Source: Cryptomeria japonica (taxonomy: Eukaryota; Streptophyta; Pinopsida; Cupressales; Cupressaceae). From it: 64,000 bases of DNA. The stretch covers positions 104,024,796 to 104,088,795 of the forward strand of contig NC_081412.1 of the NCBI RefSeq assembly GCF_030272615.1, in the 5' to 3' direction. Below the pieces are notes generated by a model. The model searched no databases. It was not told where the DNA came from and saw only the letters and a program-made list of their open reading frames with translations. This document shows positions 11,722 to 23,242 of this stretch, piece by piece. Made by a program: the position numbers and the translations under genes. Numbering within the stretch: the stretch's first letter is position 1; every line of letters starts with the position of its first letter.

Positions 11722-13177
11722 GATCTATGGTTTTCACTATTTCGTTAGGCAAAGTTGGGCATGGTTTAAGACTCGCAAAATGGCAAAAAGGCTTTGTGTT
11801 CTAAATGGCAAATTTGGTCCGGTTTAAAGAGGTCTCATCTTGTCCAAGATCCAATGGCTGTCGTTATTTCGTAGCCTGAACTTGCAAGCGAAATACCTTT
11901 CGTGAAATGGAGAAAGCATTTGGTGGGACCCTGCATGTGAGGATTTTCTAAGTGACTAAAAGGTGATCAAGTCCCATTTGATCTGATGGTTCGTGTTGTT
12001 TCACAGGATGAAAATGCTTGACAGTTATCTTTCGTGAAGTGGTGAAATGATGTGGCACTCCAAGTAGACAGTCCAGCTAGTCTAGAGAGCAAATGAAATG
12101 GTTGCACGTGGCAGAGGCCACAATAGTCAGCAAGGCGGGTCCAAGGGTTAAAAGAAGGTGGGTCCCAGAAGTGAGTCATGCCGCGGAATAAGAGGTGACC
12201 TGGCAGATACAGGTGGCAAAAAGGAGGTGGAACCCAGTGTTTTCTCTCAGCAAATGAAAGACTGGCATGTCAGCTTTGAAAGTGACTAGATGCCAAGTGT
12301 TTGAGGTTGAGTCGGAGGACCCACATCTGTCGGAGTCTGTTCAGATGGTTAAGCACCAAGCAAGTAGAAAATAATCCAATGGCCCGCATGAATCCACAAG
12401 GGTAAGATGCTCGTTCTTTATGCCCTACGAAATGGCGAAAAGGTTTTTCGTCCCCAAAGGCAAATAAAACATAAGGTTAAAGGAGGATCAACTTTGTTTT
12501 GATCCAACGGCTGGCATTATTTCACGGTTGTGAGATGCTTGAAGGATATGTTTCGCGAAATAGCGAAAGTGAAAGGGGTTCATCTAGGTGTCAAGCTAGA
12601 TGGTGATGTGTACGTGGACACGTGGTTTTAGAAGAAGCTGAGGGCCTGCAAAGGTGTAACCGGTGGTAAAAGGGAGAGACACGTGGCCAATGTGGAACTA
12701 GGCTTGAAGGGTTTTCTAAAATCAATGGTTGAGTGCCACGTAGTAATCAATAACCAATAAAATAGCAGCGTAAGCAAAGCAGGCATAAAGGGTATCCCTT
12801 AAAGGATAGTCATCTCTGAATTAATCCAACGCTTTGTGTTGTTTTGGAGCTCGAAGTTGACAGATGTTTAAGCTCCATGAAATAGCGAAAGACAGCTAGT
12901 AGTCAAGGTAAAGGCACGGTTAGTAAAGATGTCAGTGGTCCCGCTGAGAGTTAAATGTCGAGCAGTTAGAATTCCATCTAACGTCTAGCGCAGTTTCGCA
13001 AAGGAGAAGTGCTCGAAAGATAAAATCTGCGAAATGGCGAAAAGGAGGTGGGGCGCAGTGTGAAGGCAAGACTATTAAGTCAGTTTAAAGGCCAATCAAG
13101 TATTTTTTGATCAGACGGTTGGCATGATTTCGTTTAACGAAATTGCCTGAAGGTTATGCTTCACGAAACAGCAAAAG
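11722..13177 (+). repeat. Degenerate array of a 69-bp module in the U3-like part of the 5' LTR
   Basis: Seven copies aligned end to end are exactly 69 bp: 11848-11916, 11980-12048, 12373-12441, 12501-12569, 12823-12891, 12975-13043 and 13109-13177. An eighth starts at 11722 with a 1-nt indel. Each opens near GATCCAACGG, has a TTATTTC-like block at about 18-24, and closes on TTTCGCGAAATAGCGAAAG, which contains inverted TTTCGC/GCGAAA. Starts are spaced 126, 132, 393 (three times 131), 128, 322, 152 and 134, so a repeat of about 130 bp underlies the region. The same array is in the 3' LTR. Clustered palindromic sites here suggest enhancer or silencing sites, but that is inference. Confidence 0.8.
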
Positions 13178-13550
13178 TGCGAAAGGAAAGAATTGTAGGA
13201 ATGTTGTGGCCCGTTGGAGTGAAAAATACGAATTCTCTCGTGAGTTCAATTCTGAAGGGACGACCTAAGCATGCGGAATCAATGTTGTAGTTAAGACCCT
13301 GGGTACCATATATGATCTCCTGTCGATTGAGTAAGGGTATCATTCAAAAGAATTGTTGCCGAAGAGGAGATACAGAGCTTTTGTCTTTAGATATAGAGCG
13401 AGTCAATTCAGTTGTAGAGAAGATTCCTTTGAGCTAAAATCAGGTTTTCTTGTACTCCTGTGTGGAAATTGCTTTGTAGTGTTTTAATTAAGGTCTTGAT
13501 TTGTCGCTGAACCATTTGGGGGTAGTATTTTGATTGCTTGCATTTTCAAA

Positions 13551-16500
13551 ATGGCACCTAAGAGAGAGTTTTCTGGGAAGGTTAATTATCAGGAGAGGGC
13601 CATTTGTGATGATTTTCTTGAGTAGTTGATGTTGTCAACTAACCAGGCATCAAAAGTAAAAGAGTTAGTGCCTAGAGCTCCTCGTTTGAAGATAGGAGAA
13701 GGGCTATATGATAAGGGCAACTAGTTGAGAGATCCATAGGTCGAATTGTTTGGGTTGGGGTTATTCGAGGTTGGATTTGGAATGAGGAAATCTCCAGCCC
13801 CATAAAATAGCATCTGGGAATTAGATGTAGGGAAGTTGGTAGTTCCAGGGGTATTCAGGGACATGGATCTATTGACTCAAATTGCACATAATTATGATCC
13901 AGTTACAAGAAGCATTAGGGACATAAATGGAAAAGCCCTTATTGAAATTAATAATGAAGAGTTCAGAAGTGCTTTTGGGCTCAATGAGTTCACAAATATT
14001 CTGGAACCCATAGACTTCAAATCATTAGCTCAAATATATAGTGCACAGAGGAATCATCTTAGGAACGGGCCTCTTAAGGATTTTTTTGTGAAGATAGGTG
14101 GGTTGACAGTTGTAGGACCCAACACAGAAGAGCCCTTCTCATTGAATATGTTCACCCTCAGGGGTAAGGGAATGTATTGGTCACTCTGCAAGGTTTTGGG
14201 AGAAGATGTTGAGGCAAATATGCCCAATCACTACTTGCTATTGATTGCTCAGATTTTGAATCCTTCCCTTACAGTAACATTTGATTATGCTTCTTTCATT
14301 GCTGATGCTATCCATGGAGTGATAATAGGAATAAAAAATGGGAAGGTGGATAGGCCTTTTGGATGGTATTCACTCATGCATCTATTTTTGTTCAAAGGGG
14401 GTGATTACTTTGCCAGTGGATTGGACCTCATCAAAGAGGAGGAAGAAAAAATGCCAGTACAACTATGGAGTACAATGTTGTCATGGGACAGACAGGATGC
14501 CAGTTTCTTAAAATTTGATAAATATTTTGCATCCAAGATTAGGACTCTCCTCTGCTCAGAAAACCCAAGAATCCCCAAGGTTCTTTTGGAGTTTGTTAGA
14601 CCAAAAGAATTTGCAAAGAGTATAAAGATTGTTCACAATTGGGGTGACATTTATTTATACCCAGTGTCAACAGTTTTCAGAGTTTTTTGTTTTAAGGGAA
14701 CTCCATTCTTGTTGTCATATCAGGTCCCTCTCAAAGTGGGAATTGCAGAAGTCCTTAGATAGATTGGTAGTGTACAAGAGGCAGAGCTGATGGGCAGGGG
14801 TAAAGGGACTATTTTCTCTATGGTTACCATAGCCCATCAATTTATAATAACCAAAGGAGGTTGGAATTGTTTTGAAGACTTTCTCAAACTCTATCATTTG
14901 TCAACTACAATATCTAGGTGTGCTGATCTAGAAGACTTCTTCAATGACATGTTTAGAAAGAGGCAGTGTGCAGAGGAAGACCCCATCAATTTCAATTTCC
15001 TGACGACCTCATAAGAAATGAGTTTGATTCGGATGAGTAGGAACTGAGGAAATAAAAATGGGTGGCTTATAAGAAAGCCTTAGACTTTGTGGATCAGTTT
15101 GATGCCAGCTATGACCCATTGTCTAGCTTTTTCCCTTTTGAGGAGAAAATAAATTTTTTAATTGTTGGCTTTTAGGATGTGATGCAAACCTTGAAAGAGA
15201 AAAGGGAAGTTGTGATTAAAAGCAACCCTAAAAAGGCAAGAATAATTCTAAGTAGGTCTGCCTCCACCAAAGCAATCCCTCCTGGTGACTACACACTGCA
15301 CAAGAAATCTAGTTATAGTGTGTTGATGCCCACAACAGGGGAGCCCTCTACCTCCATAGGAAAGAGGAAGATACAAGATGTCATTGACATCCAAGAGAGC
15401 CCCAAGAAGTAGAGAGTAGGAAAAGAAATACCATCTGATACACCTTTGTACTCTCCATCTCAATCCCCTACTCATATAGGAGATGAGCAAGCGGCAGCTG
15501 AGCAACTTTTACAGTTGGGCAGTTTAGGGGAAATTGCCTACACATATGATGAGGTAGAGGAAGGAATGCCAGAAGAACCCCTTGCTGTCGAAATGGACAT
15601 TACCACCACTGAAATTAAACGCCAGGAGTTGGATCCTAAGATAAAGCAAGCCAGTGATGACTTCTTGGCAGACAACAATTTTGTTACCTCAGGAGCATTT
15701 ATGCAGTTTGTATGGAAACAAAATATAGATAAATACAATGCAAGATGCGAGAAGGGAAAAGGTGAGTAGCCTAACAAAGATCCAGTTCTGGTAGAGGAAG
15801 AAATAAAATAGGAAATGATGGAAGAATTTAAGACCATCACTCCTGAGCAAGGAAGAGATATGGTGGCACAAGCTGGAGTGCTTATTCTCCCTGAGTGGGA
15901 CATAGCAGATGCCCGTGTACTAGAGACAGTAAGGAAAGAAACTAAGCCCATGGAGGGAATCACTTTCATCAAGGATAATGCTACACTCGTCATGTGGTCT
16001 CTCAAGAGAGATGAGAGTAAGAGAAGTAAAGATACCCCAGGGTCAAGTTACCCTGGTGGAATGATAGTAAAGAGAGTGCAGAGCACAGGGGTGGTAGGAG
16101 CTGCTAGCACTGTGCTAGAAACTGGAAAGTTTAGTGTTACAGTAGTAGAAAAGGAGGCCAAGGAGAAAGTAGACCTCCAAGTCAAGTTGGATATAATTTT
16201 GAAGGCCTATAACAGTGTCAAGGAAGAGGTAAGAGGTAGAGATAGCATCATTGCTAAGCTGTAAAGCCAGTTGACAGGACAATACCATGAAGGTGAGTCT
16301 TCAACACTGATGATCTCCTCTTCTCTTGCAAGACCTCCACCTAGAAGCCCCATCATTGAGTTCCCACCATCTCCAACACCTTCTAGCTCCCAAATGATTG
16401 AGATTACTCCTCAAGAGCTAGAGAATTTGAAACAGGCTCAGGCCTTGTATGCCAAGAAATATGAGGATAGAGTAAGGGCTACTGTTTCAAGTTTTGCAAA

Positions 16501-17185
16501 TACAATGAATGCCTCGCTGCTATATCATAATATAAGTAAGTTTTTGGGTATGAGGAATGAGCTTAATGGAGATAAGGCCATTTTGACACCTATTTTTGAC
16601 AAGTGGAGGCCTAGAGAGCAGGACTTGGAGTCTATTTGTGCATCTTATGATGAAGCAAGGGCCAATCTTATCATCAAATCTACCTGTGATACCACCAAAG
16701 ACTTAGTAAAATTAGCAGAAGGGGTGGATAATGCTGATAGGAAAATTAACTTGTACAAAAAGGATTATGCTGATCAAGATTTTGAGTTGCTCCCAGGAGT
16801 TTTTGCTAGCCCAGATCAACTGAAGGATAAACAAGTGTGGCTCAAGGAATTAGAGGTTAAACTGTCGGCTAGAATTAAAGGAATTGTTGATCTAGATGAT
16901 GCTTCCTTCTTTGTTGTAAAAATTCAGGAGATAGAGAAAATCAAATCTCATTATGGTTTTCTCAATTCGAAAGTCAACAAGATGAGAAATTCCTAGAAAA
17001 GGTTGACCAAGGCTAAGGCAAAAGTGATTAATTTTGCATGGCCAACTGATGATGTGTACAATGAATGGACAACAAAATATGCCATCCAGGATGAAAAATA
17101 GTTAGAGGGTGCTCCTGAATAGTTAGAAGAGGTTGCAACCGAACAACAAGTAGAAGAAGCTACAGAGGTCAAAAATGACTTGTAA
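13551..17185 (+). pseudogene. Long unknown ORF wholly inside the 5' LTR (about 1,200 codons, broken)
   Basis: A conserved ATG at 13551 opens MAPKREFSGKVNYQERAI, and the frame can be followed to TAA at 17183-17185. It is interrupted by stops at 13623, 13722, 13737, 13803, 14760, 15038, 15053, 15173, 15410, 15767, 15809, 16262, 16994, 17099 and 17120, and by one 1-nt shift near 14960-15000. The largest open pieces are 13836-14762 (308 codons) and 16271-16996 (241 codons). At eight or more of these sites the other LTR has a sense codon (mostly CAG or CAA). The N-terminal half looks globular (FRSAFGLNEFTN, KGGWNCFEDFLK). The middle is Ser/Pro-rich and acidic, and the C-terminal part is charged and probably coiled coil (LENLKQAQALYAKKYEDRV). 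I do not recognise the family; it is not gag, pol or a clear PMD. Confidence 0.8.
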
Positions 17186-18124
17186 CCATTTTTTCAAAAG
17201 GTTTTGTAACTTCTTTTTTAGAAACAATAATTATAACAAGATCTCCTAGGAAAGTCCGAAGCTATGTGCATCCATGTTGTTATAAATGGATACCAGAACT
17301 AGTGAAAGAAGGATCACAAAGAATTGTAAGAAAATGCTGCAGATATTTATCTAAGCTTTTCTAAGTTTAATGGAGAATATTCAAAAGTTTTTGTAATACT
17401 TTCTTGAAGATAATATTAATATATAGACCATCAGTTTTGAGTAAAAATTTTGTGTCGTCTTCAAATGTGTTTGCAATTATTTATTGTTTCATTTTGAATA
17501 ATCCAGGGTTGTTTTGTTTGAATGGGGGTTGTAAGGCAACTTTCTGTAGATGTGTTTGCTAGCTTTTCTCTTTAGGAGGGAAATTAAATATGCGGGGATC
17601 ATTTATACCAGTAAATTCCTTGTGAGACATCTTGAATCTTGATGAGCATAGTTTACTTCAGTATACATAAATTCTTATATGTGTCAGGCATATATAGGGA
17701 TCAACAGAAGCCAAGCCAATGGGATGTGTAGCGATATTTTTTTTGGGGAGTATTGTTTGAATTTAGATGACTCTGAGACCTTGGATAAGACACTGGTATA
17801 GATCAAGGTTGTCTATTGCATGTTTTGTAGATCAAAATACTGAATATGAGTATAATTTTCATTCCTTTGTTTCAGTTGGTTTCAAGGTGATTAGATCCAC
17901 TGGTTTTCTAGACTGGTTTGCTATGGATTTATCTTTTGAAAGTGTGAATTTAGTTCACAAAAGTATACCCGCCTGGACTTTGTGTAAGTATGAAGTGTAG
18001 AAGGTTAAATCAAACCTTGTCATATGTTGCCCTAAGAGTTTCCTTCCCTTTGATATCTCTTCTGCATAGAGTTTAATCATTTTATTATAAGGATGTTAAA
18101 GTGAATCAGATTTGGAAGACAACA
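17186..18124 (+). other. Non-coding 3' tail of the 5' LTR
   Basis: Follows the LTR ORF to the LTR end. No domain seen. A 77-codon frame at 17767-18000 is not kept in the other LTR. Presumably holds R/U5 functions, but no transcription start or poly(A) site can be fixed by eye. Confidence 0.5.
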
Positions 18125-18127
18125 AAA

Positions 18128-18146
18128 GTGACGACTCTGCTGGGGA
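18128..18146 (+). other. Primer-binding site of the giant element
   Basis: GTGACGACTCTGCTGGGGA begins 3-4 nt after the LTR end. It matches the TGGCGACTCTGCTGGGGA type seen in Ogre/Tat elements, where I recall the primer being a tRNA-Arg; that assignment should be checked. A shorter look-alike, GTGGCGACTCTG, lies at about 18271. Confidence 0.75.
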
Positions 18147-18332
18147 AAGTCATATTAAGGATCTAGATGCAGATTTGTGCTTAAGTTTATAAAGAAAACC
18201 ATTGTGTTTGTGGAATTCCTGCATATTGTTCTAAAAGCTTGTTTTTATAATTCCCATATTTTTTGTGGGTGGCGACTCTGTTATCTTGGAACCAGTCCTT
18301 GTGAAGTATAAAAAGAAAAGAAGACAAGCGTA

Positions 18333-20450
18333 ATGCAAGGAGGAAAAAACACTAGGTCATTCATGAAGAAACATCCTTATGAAACTTTGCAAGAAGGTTT
18401 GCCAGAGCAGTCATGGAGAGGTCAGAAGAGATCTGTGTTACATGAGCCATCTACTTGGGTACAAAAGAACAATAATAATGGTAAGATGCCTGATCGACCT
18501 GTTTATGCAAAGTCTAATTCATCTTCCAGAGATTCAGAACATGATATATTAGGTTTCCATTCAGGATTGTTTGGAAATATTGATAATGCACATGTTTTAA
18601 ATCAAGATCTATCCCATGTTAGTGTTTCTGCAAGAGATAGGACCAGTTCAAATGCAGTTAGACACTCTATGCCTAGAACAATACATGGAAACATTAGTTT
18701 GATTGACATAGACCAAGTCAATATATTAGATTCTGAGGAAAATTTTCTTGATGAAGATAAAGTGTCCCAAGAAATTGAAGATCTTAATAAAAGAGTTCAC
18801 CATCTAATTTCCCTAAGAGCCCAAAAGGAAGAAAATAGGGAGAAGGAGGTCAAAGATAAATTAATGGAGAGAGATAGGCTTCTTAGATAGATAGCTGATC
18901 TTGAGGTACTGGCCAAAGAAAAAGAAAAGAGTGATGAAGAAGGCCCTGTGATCAGGGAAATCCTAATCCCCAAAGCCAAGCAAGCATATAGGTCAGTAGT
19001 TCAACCAAACAGGGAAGTATTTAATGATTCTCAGCTTCCTAGGACTAATGTGGGTAAAGGAAAATAGAAATGGGTGGATTATGGAACTGGATCTAAAATT
19101 GTAGAGGAGATTTCTCATAGGTTGTCAGTACATGAGAGAGAAATGGAAAGAATGAGGAAAGAAAAGGAGGATCTCCAAATGGAACTAAAGAAAGCTGAAT
19201 TAGAAGCAGCAAATCAGGAAGTAAACAGAAAAAATAGTTACTTAAAGGCTCCCCCTATCATGTTTCCATCATAAGATTTGAATAAGCTTGATCCTCAACA
19301 AATTTCCCTTCCCCCTATTAAAATTCAACCTGCAATACCTGCTAATGTAGCATCAGTGAGTCAAATCCCTGTGAATAGTCATCACACCCAAATATCTCAA
19401 TCTCCAATTCCAAAAATTATAATGAACATGGGAAATAATAATGTTATTACCCCTTTTCAGAGGAGACCAATCAATTTAGAACAATATAGACAATTGTTCT
19501 TTGATGGGATCCCAAGATATCCCAATCATGTTCCTACTGAGTTAAGAGACAGACTCCATAAATTTGTTGGGAACAATGCCATTAGTGCTAAGGAACATCT
19601 GAAATCTTTTGGGGATTTAATAAATGATTATGAGATAGTGGATGAAGATGTCATCATGAAATTGTTTGTTCAATCCCTGGTTGATGATGCAAGAGATTGG
19701 CTCAGAGGTCTTCCAGTTAACAGCATAGGGTCATGGGAGGATTTTAAAAATTGTTTTCAAGAGCAGTATGGTGATAAGACTAATGTGAGCTTCATGCTCA
19801 ATGAATTCAATAATATGAGAAAGTCTGATAATGAAATGGTCACTGACTTTAATGCCAGATTCCAAAAAGCCATGCACAAATTGTATCAAGTGATGAGATT
19901 AGATGATAACATGTGTTTAAATACTTATTACAATGCATTTGATTCTAAGATGGCTTATATCCTGAGAGATAAGAATCCACATAACTTGAGAGATGCTTTT
20001 AGAATTGCCATAAATGTAGAAAGTAATAGAAAAGCATTCGGGAAGTTAGGAAGAAGAACAGATGGTAGATTATGGCAGGAAACAAAACAGCAACCTAATA
20101 AAGTTGCTAAGGAGGATGATAAGATAGAGAAATTGGTTATTGCAATGAAGGATCTAACTACCAAGGTAAACAAAAATGACAAACCTCATTATAACTGGCA
20201 AGATAGACCCCCCAGATTGCATGACATGCCATATAATACCAATTGGAAAGATGGAAAACCCCAAAATGAGAAGCCCAAGATTGTCCAAAATCAAGACACT
20301 CCAGATCCCTTGAAAGGGAAAACTATCCATAATATAGAAAATACTCCCTGGTGTATTGCTTGTGATGGACCACATTCTCCTCATTAGTGTGCAGTGGCTC
20401 AAGCTTTAGAAGTGTCTATGAGACAATAAGTTGAGCCTGACATCAATATG
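18333..20450 (+). pseudogene. gag: gag region of the giant element
   Basis: Opens at an ATG (MQGGKNTRSFMKKHPYE) about 210 nt past the LTR. The first 250 codons are polar with coiled-coil stretches (EIEDLNKRVHHLISLRAQK). The retrotransposon gag core lies at about 19560-20050, including the typical DDARDWLRGLPVNSIGSWED and FQEQYGDK. A CCHC knuckle (WCIACDGPHSPH, then Cys after a TAG) ends at about 20393. Stops at 18888, 19065, 19272, 20385 and 20427 are the only breaks, and pol follows in the same frame with no gag stop of its own. Gag packages the RNA and forms the particle. Confidence 0.88.
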
Positions 20451-20859
20451 TTTGAAACCATCATAGAAAGTGATGAGGAGTCCATGCAAAGTGAACATAG
20501 TGATGTGCTAGATAATGAAAGGTTTGTTCAAGGACAATTAACCTTAGATTGGCATCCTACATTGAATGTGGTAACAATTGAGGATGAAGAGGTTCATCTT
20601 AGAAGGCCTAGTGAGGAAGAAGTAAAAAATCTCACTAAAGCCGCCATTGCCAAAGTAAAACACAACTATAGCTTAAGAAGCACCAAGAAGGACACTGATC
20701 AGGGTGAACCCAGTTCCATGTTCATAAAAGAGACCACCCAAAAGGGGGTAGCGAATAGTGCTACTACTGTTCCTAAAATTGGTCAAGAAAAGAAAGAATA
20801 GGTTAGAGATGTACCAAAGAGTACAAATATTGATGATGTACAAGGAGCTGCCATAGTGA

Positions 20860-21560
20860 AAAAGGCAAGTCAGCTCAAGACAGAAAGAGTTAGAGCTAGT
20901 ACTGAAACAAGCAATAGTTCTACATTTGACATGGCTCAAGCTTTTACTCAAATTAAGGTCACTATCCCATTAGTAGAATTACTGAAGATTAAAGAACATA
21001 GGGATGCAGCCTTGTCTTTATTTTCTAGTATATCTAACAGTGACACAGTCTTACCCACTGGTTTAATTAAAATTGGAAAGGATCAAGAATTCCAAACCCT
21101 AGAGGTTTATGTTGGAACCACTATCACTCAAGAGCCTTCACAAGTAGACCCTTTCTATGTTACTTTGTTAGTAAACAACCGGTTGATTAAAAACTGCATG
21201 ATAGATTCAGGAGCTGCTGCTAATGTAATGCCCTATGGTGTTATGAAAGAATTAGGACTGTCAGTAACTACTGTGTATGGGAAATGCTATGTTATAAATA
21301 ATAGGGAAGTACTTGTGATAGGTACAATGAAAGATGTCGAAGTAAAAATAGCAGCATTCCCTGAGGCAACTTATAAAATGGATGTTATTGTTACTGATAC
21401 CAAGCCCCATTATGGTATGCTACTTTCAAGGCAATGGGCAGCAGTAGTAGGAGGGAATGTTCAATTGGACTTATCCTATGCCACCATTCCAATCAATAGA
21501 AATCAGGTCAAATTGTACAGAGAGCCACGTGCTCCTAGGGTAATTGAAAATGTAGACCCT
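20860..21560 (+). pseudogene. Aspartic protease (retropepsin) domain of the giant element
   Basis: In frame with gag. The catalytic motif is in CMIDSGAAANVMPYGVMKEL, with DSG at 21204-21212, preceded by the usual VDPFYVTLLVNNRLI strand. The later hydrophobic flap and the PHYGMLLSRQWA stretch are typical of plant Tat proteases. This domain itself is free of stops; the one before it is at 20799. Confidence 0.88.
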
Positions 21561-21669
21561 AATATGCTCAATTGTATGATTGATGTAGATCTTGATAATT
21601 TTAGACTCCAACCAATTTTACCTCAATTGAAGAATACTGACCCCATTGTGGTCGAATTAGAAGCCCAAC

Positions 21670-22140
21670 AATATGGGTTATGGCAGATGTATTTTGATGG
21701 AGCTTGCTCCAAAGAAGGATCTAGAGCAAGGGTTCTTTTTGTATCCCCATCAGGTATAACCTTCAAGTATTCATTCTTGTTGGCCTTCTAGTGCACAAAT
21801 AATATTGCAGAGTATGAAGCTCTATTGTTGGGGCTTGAAGTTGCAAAGAAGCATGGAATCTAGTTGTTGACAGTGTTAGGGGATTCAAAATTGGTTGTAT
21901 CTCAGGTAAGATCCAGATATGCATCCATGAATGATAGGTTAAAGAGATATAAACATGTAGTTTGGGATGTTACTGAGCATTTTAGTGCATTTTCTATCAA
22001 TTGGATAGAGCGATCAACGAACATTATGGCAAATTTCCTATCTAATGTTGCCTTGAAGAATGATGATGCAACATTAACTAGTATTTCCACTGTGGAAATA
22101 AAATCTAGGCCTACTATTCCTGATAATGTGTACAATTGGC
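21670..22140 (+). pseudogene. Archaeal-type RNase H domain between protease and RT
   Basis: Contains MYFDGACSKEGSRARVLFV (first Asp), NNIAEYEALLLGLEVAKKHG (Glu) and LLTVLGDSKLVVSQV (second Asp), the core of the additional RNase H of Tat elements. The position of the fourth acid reads ANFLSN where ADxLSN is usual. Stops at 21789 and 21861 interrupt it. It lies upstream of the reverse transcriptase, not after the gypsy RNase H as in the layout I know best. Confidence 0.85.
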
Positions 22141-22289
22141 AAGTTTTTGTTGACAATGAAGACATTCTTAGGTTTATCCAATGTGTTGATGATTATGATG
22201 GATAGAAGATTGATTGCAATGCACTGGTGGAGGTGGTTGATAATAGAGAAACAATGTTTGGAAATGATTTAGTCTAGTTGGAAACCAAT

Positions 22290-23225
22290 GAAATACCTAA
22301 AGGGTTGGTAGAACTGGAAAGCATGTTCAGTTATAATGACAATCACTTACATCAACAGTCTACCACCAAGTTGGAAGAGCTAGAGGAGGTAAACCTGGGG
22401 ACTGAATCATTCCCTAAGTTAGTATACATTCGGAAAAAAATACCCCCTCATGTCAGGACTAACCTTATTAATTTATTGAAGAAATATAAACATGTTTTTG
22501 CTTGGTCTTATGAAGACCTAAAGGCGTATAGACAAGTTCTTTTTCAGCATGAAGTTTCTCTATTTCCAGATGCTAAGCCTTTTAGATAGACATAGAGGCC
22601 CATTAATCCCCTGTTAGAAACTAAAATGCAGCAAGAGTTGACTAAATTAAGAGAAGGGGGGATTATCAAACCTATCAGAGATTCTTCTTGGGTCTCCAAT
22701 CTAGTCCCAGTAAGAAAGAAGAATGGGGACATTAGATTGTGTGTGGATTTTAGGAATCTAAATGTTCCTTCTTTGAAAGATAACTACTCTTCCCCAAATA
22801 TGGAAGCTATGTTGCAAAGGGTAATAGGTTGTGATCTTTTGTCCATGATGGATGGTTTCTCAGGATACAATCAAGTGTTAGTGAAGGAATCTGAATAGTT
22901 CAAAACTGCTTTCACTACTCCATGGGGGACATATGTTTATGTGAGAATGCCATTCAGATTGACGAATGTTGGAGCTACATTTCAGAGAGCCATGGATGTA
23001 GCTTTCAAAGAATTCATTAATATTATCATGGTGGTCTATTAAGATGATTTAACCTATTTCTCCAAAAGGGCTGATGATCATTGTGGACATTTGGAAAAGG
23101 TGTTCAGTAAAGCCTTGGAATTTGGTGTGTCACTAAATCCCAAAAAATGTCATTTTGGAGTCACTGAAGGAAAATTATTGGGACACATTGTTTCCAAGGA
23201 AGGGGAAGGATAGACCTTGAAAGAA
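22290..23225 (+). pseudogene. Reverse transcriptase domain of the giant element
   Basis: Shows the Ty3/gypsy series EGGIIKPIRDSSWVSNLV, VRKKNGDIRLCVDFRNLN, SMMDGFSGYNQV, FKTAFTTPWGTYVYVRMPF and VGATFQRAMD. The YxDD catalytic box is at 23037-23048 with its second codon turned into TAA (23040). Other stops lie at 22587, 22593 and 22896. A 1-nt shift near 23215 moves the downstream domains to the next frame. Confidence 0.92.
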
Positions 23226-23242
23226 TTGAAGAAATAAATAAG

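Larger units (their letters stand above)
11387..18124 (+). repeat. 5' LTR of the giant element (6.74 kb)
   Basis: Matches 25324-32036 along its whole length. Layout: 11387-13550 non-coding and U3-like, holding a degenerate 69-bp module array; 13551-17185 remains of a long ORF; 17186-18124 non-coding tail. By eye the ORF part around 16440-16650 differs from the partner at only a couple of sites in about 200, while the 5' part around 11561-11670 differs at roughly nine in 110, so divergence looks uneven. Confidence 0.93.

Noticed and set aside
15248-16005. Long antisense frames opposite the LTR ORF (and 29192-29949)
   Set aside because: Seen in both LTRs only because the sense ORF is conserved; low-complexity Ser/Leu-rich products typical of shadows.
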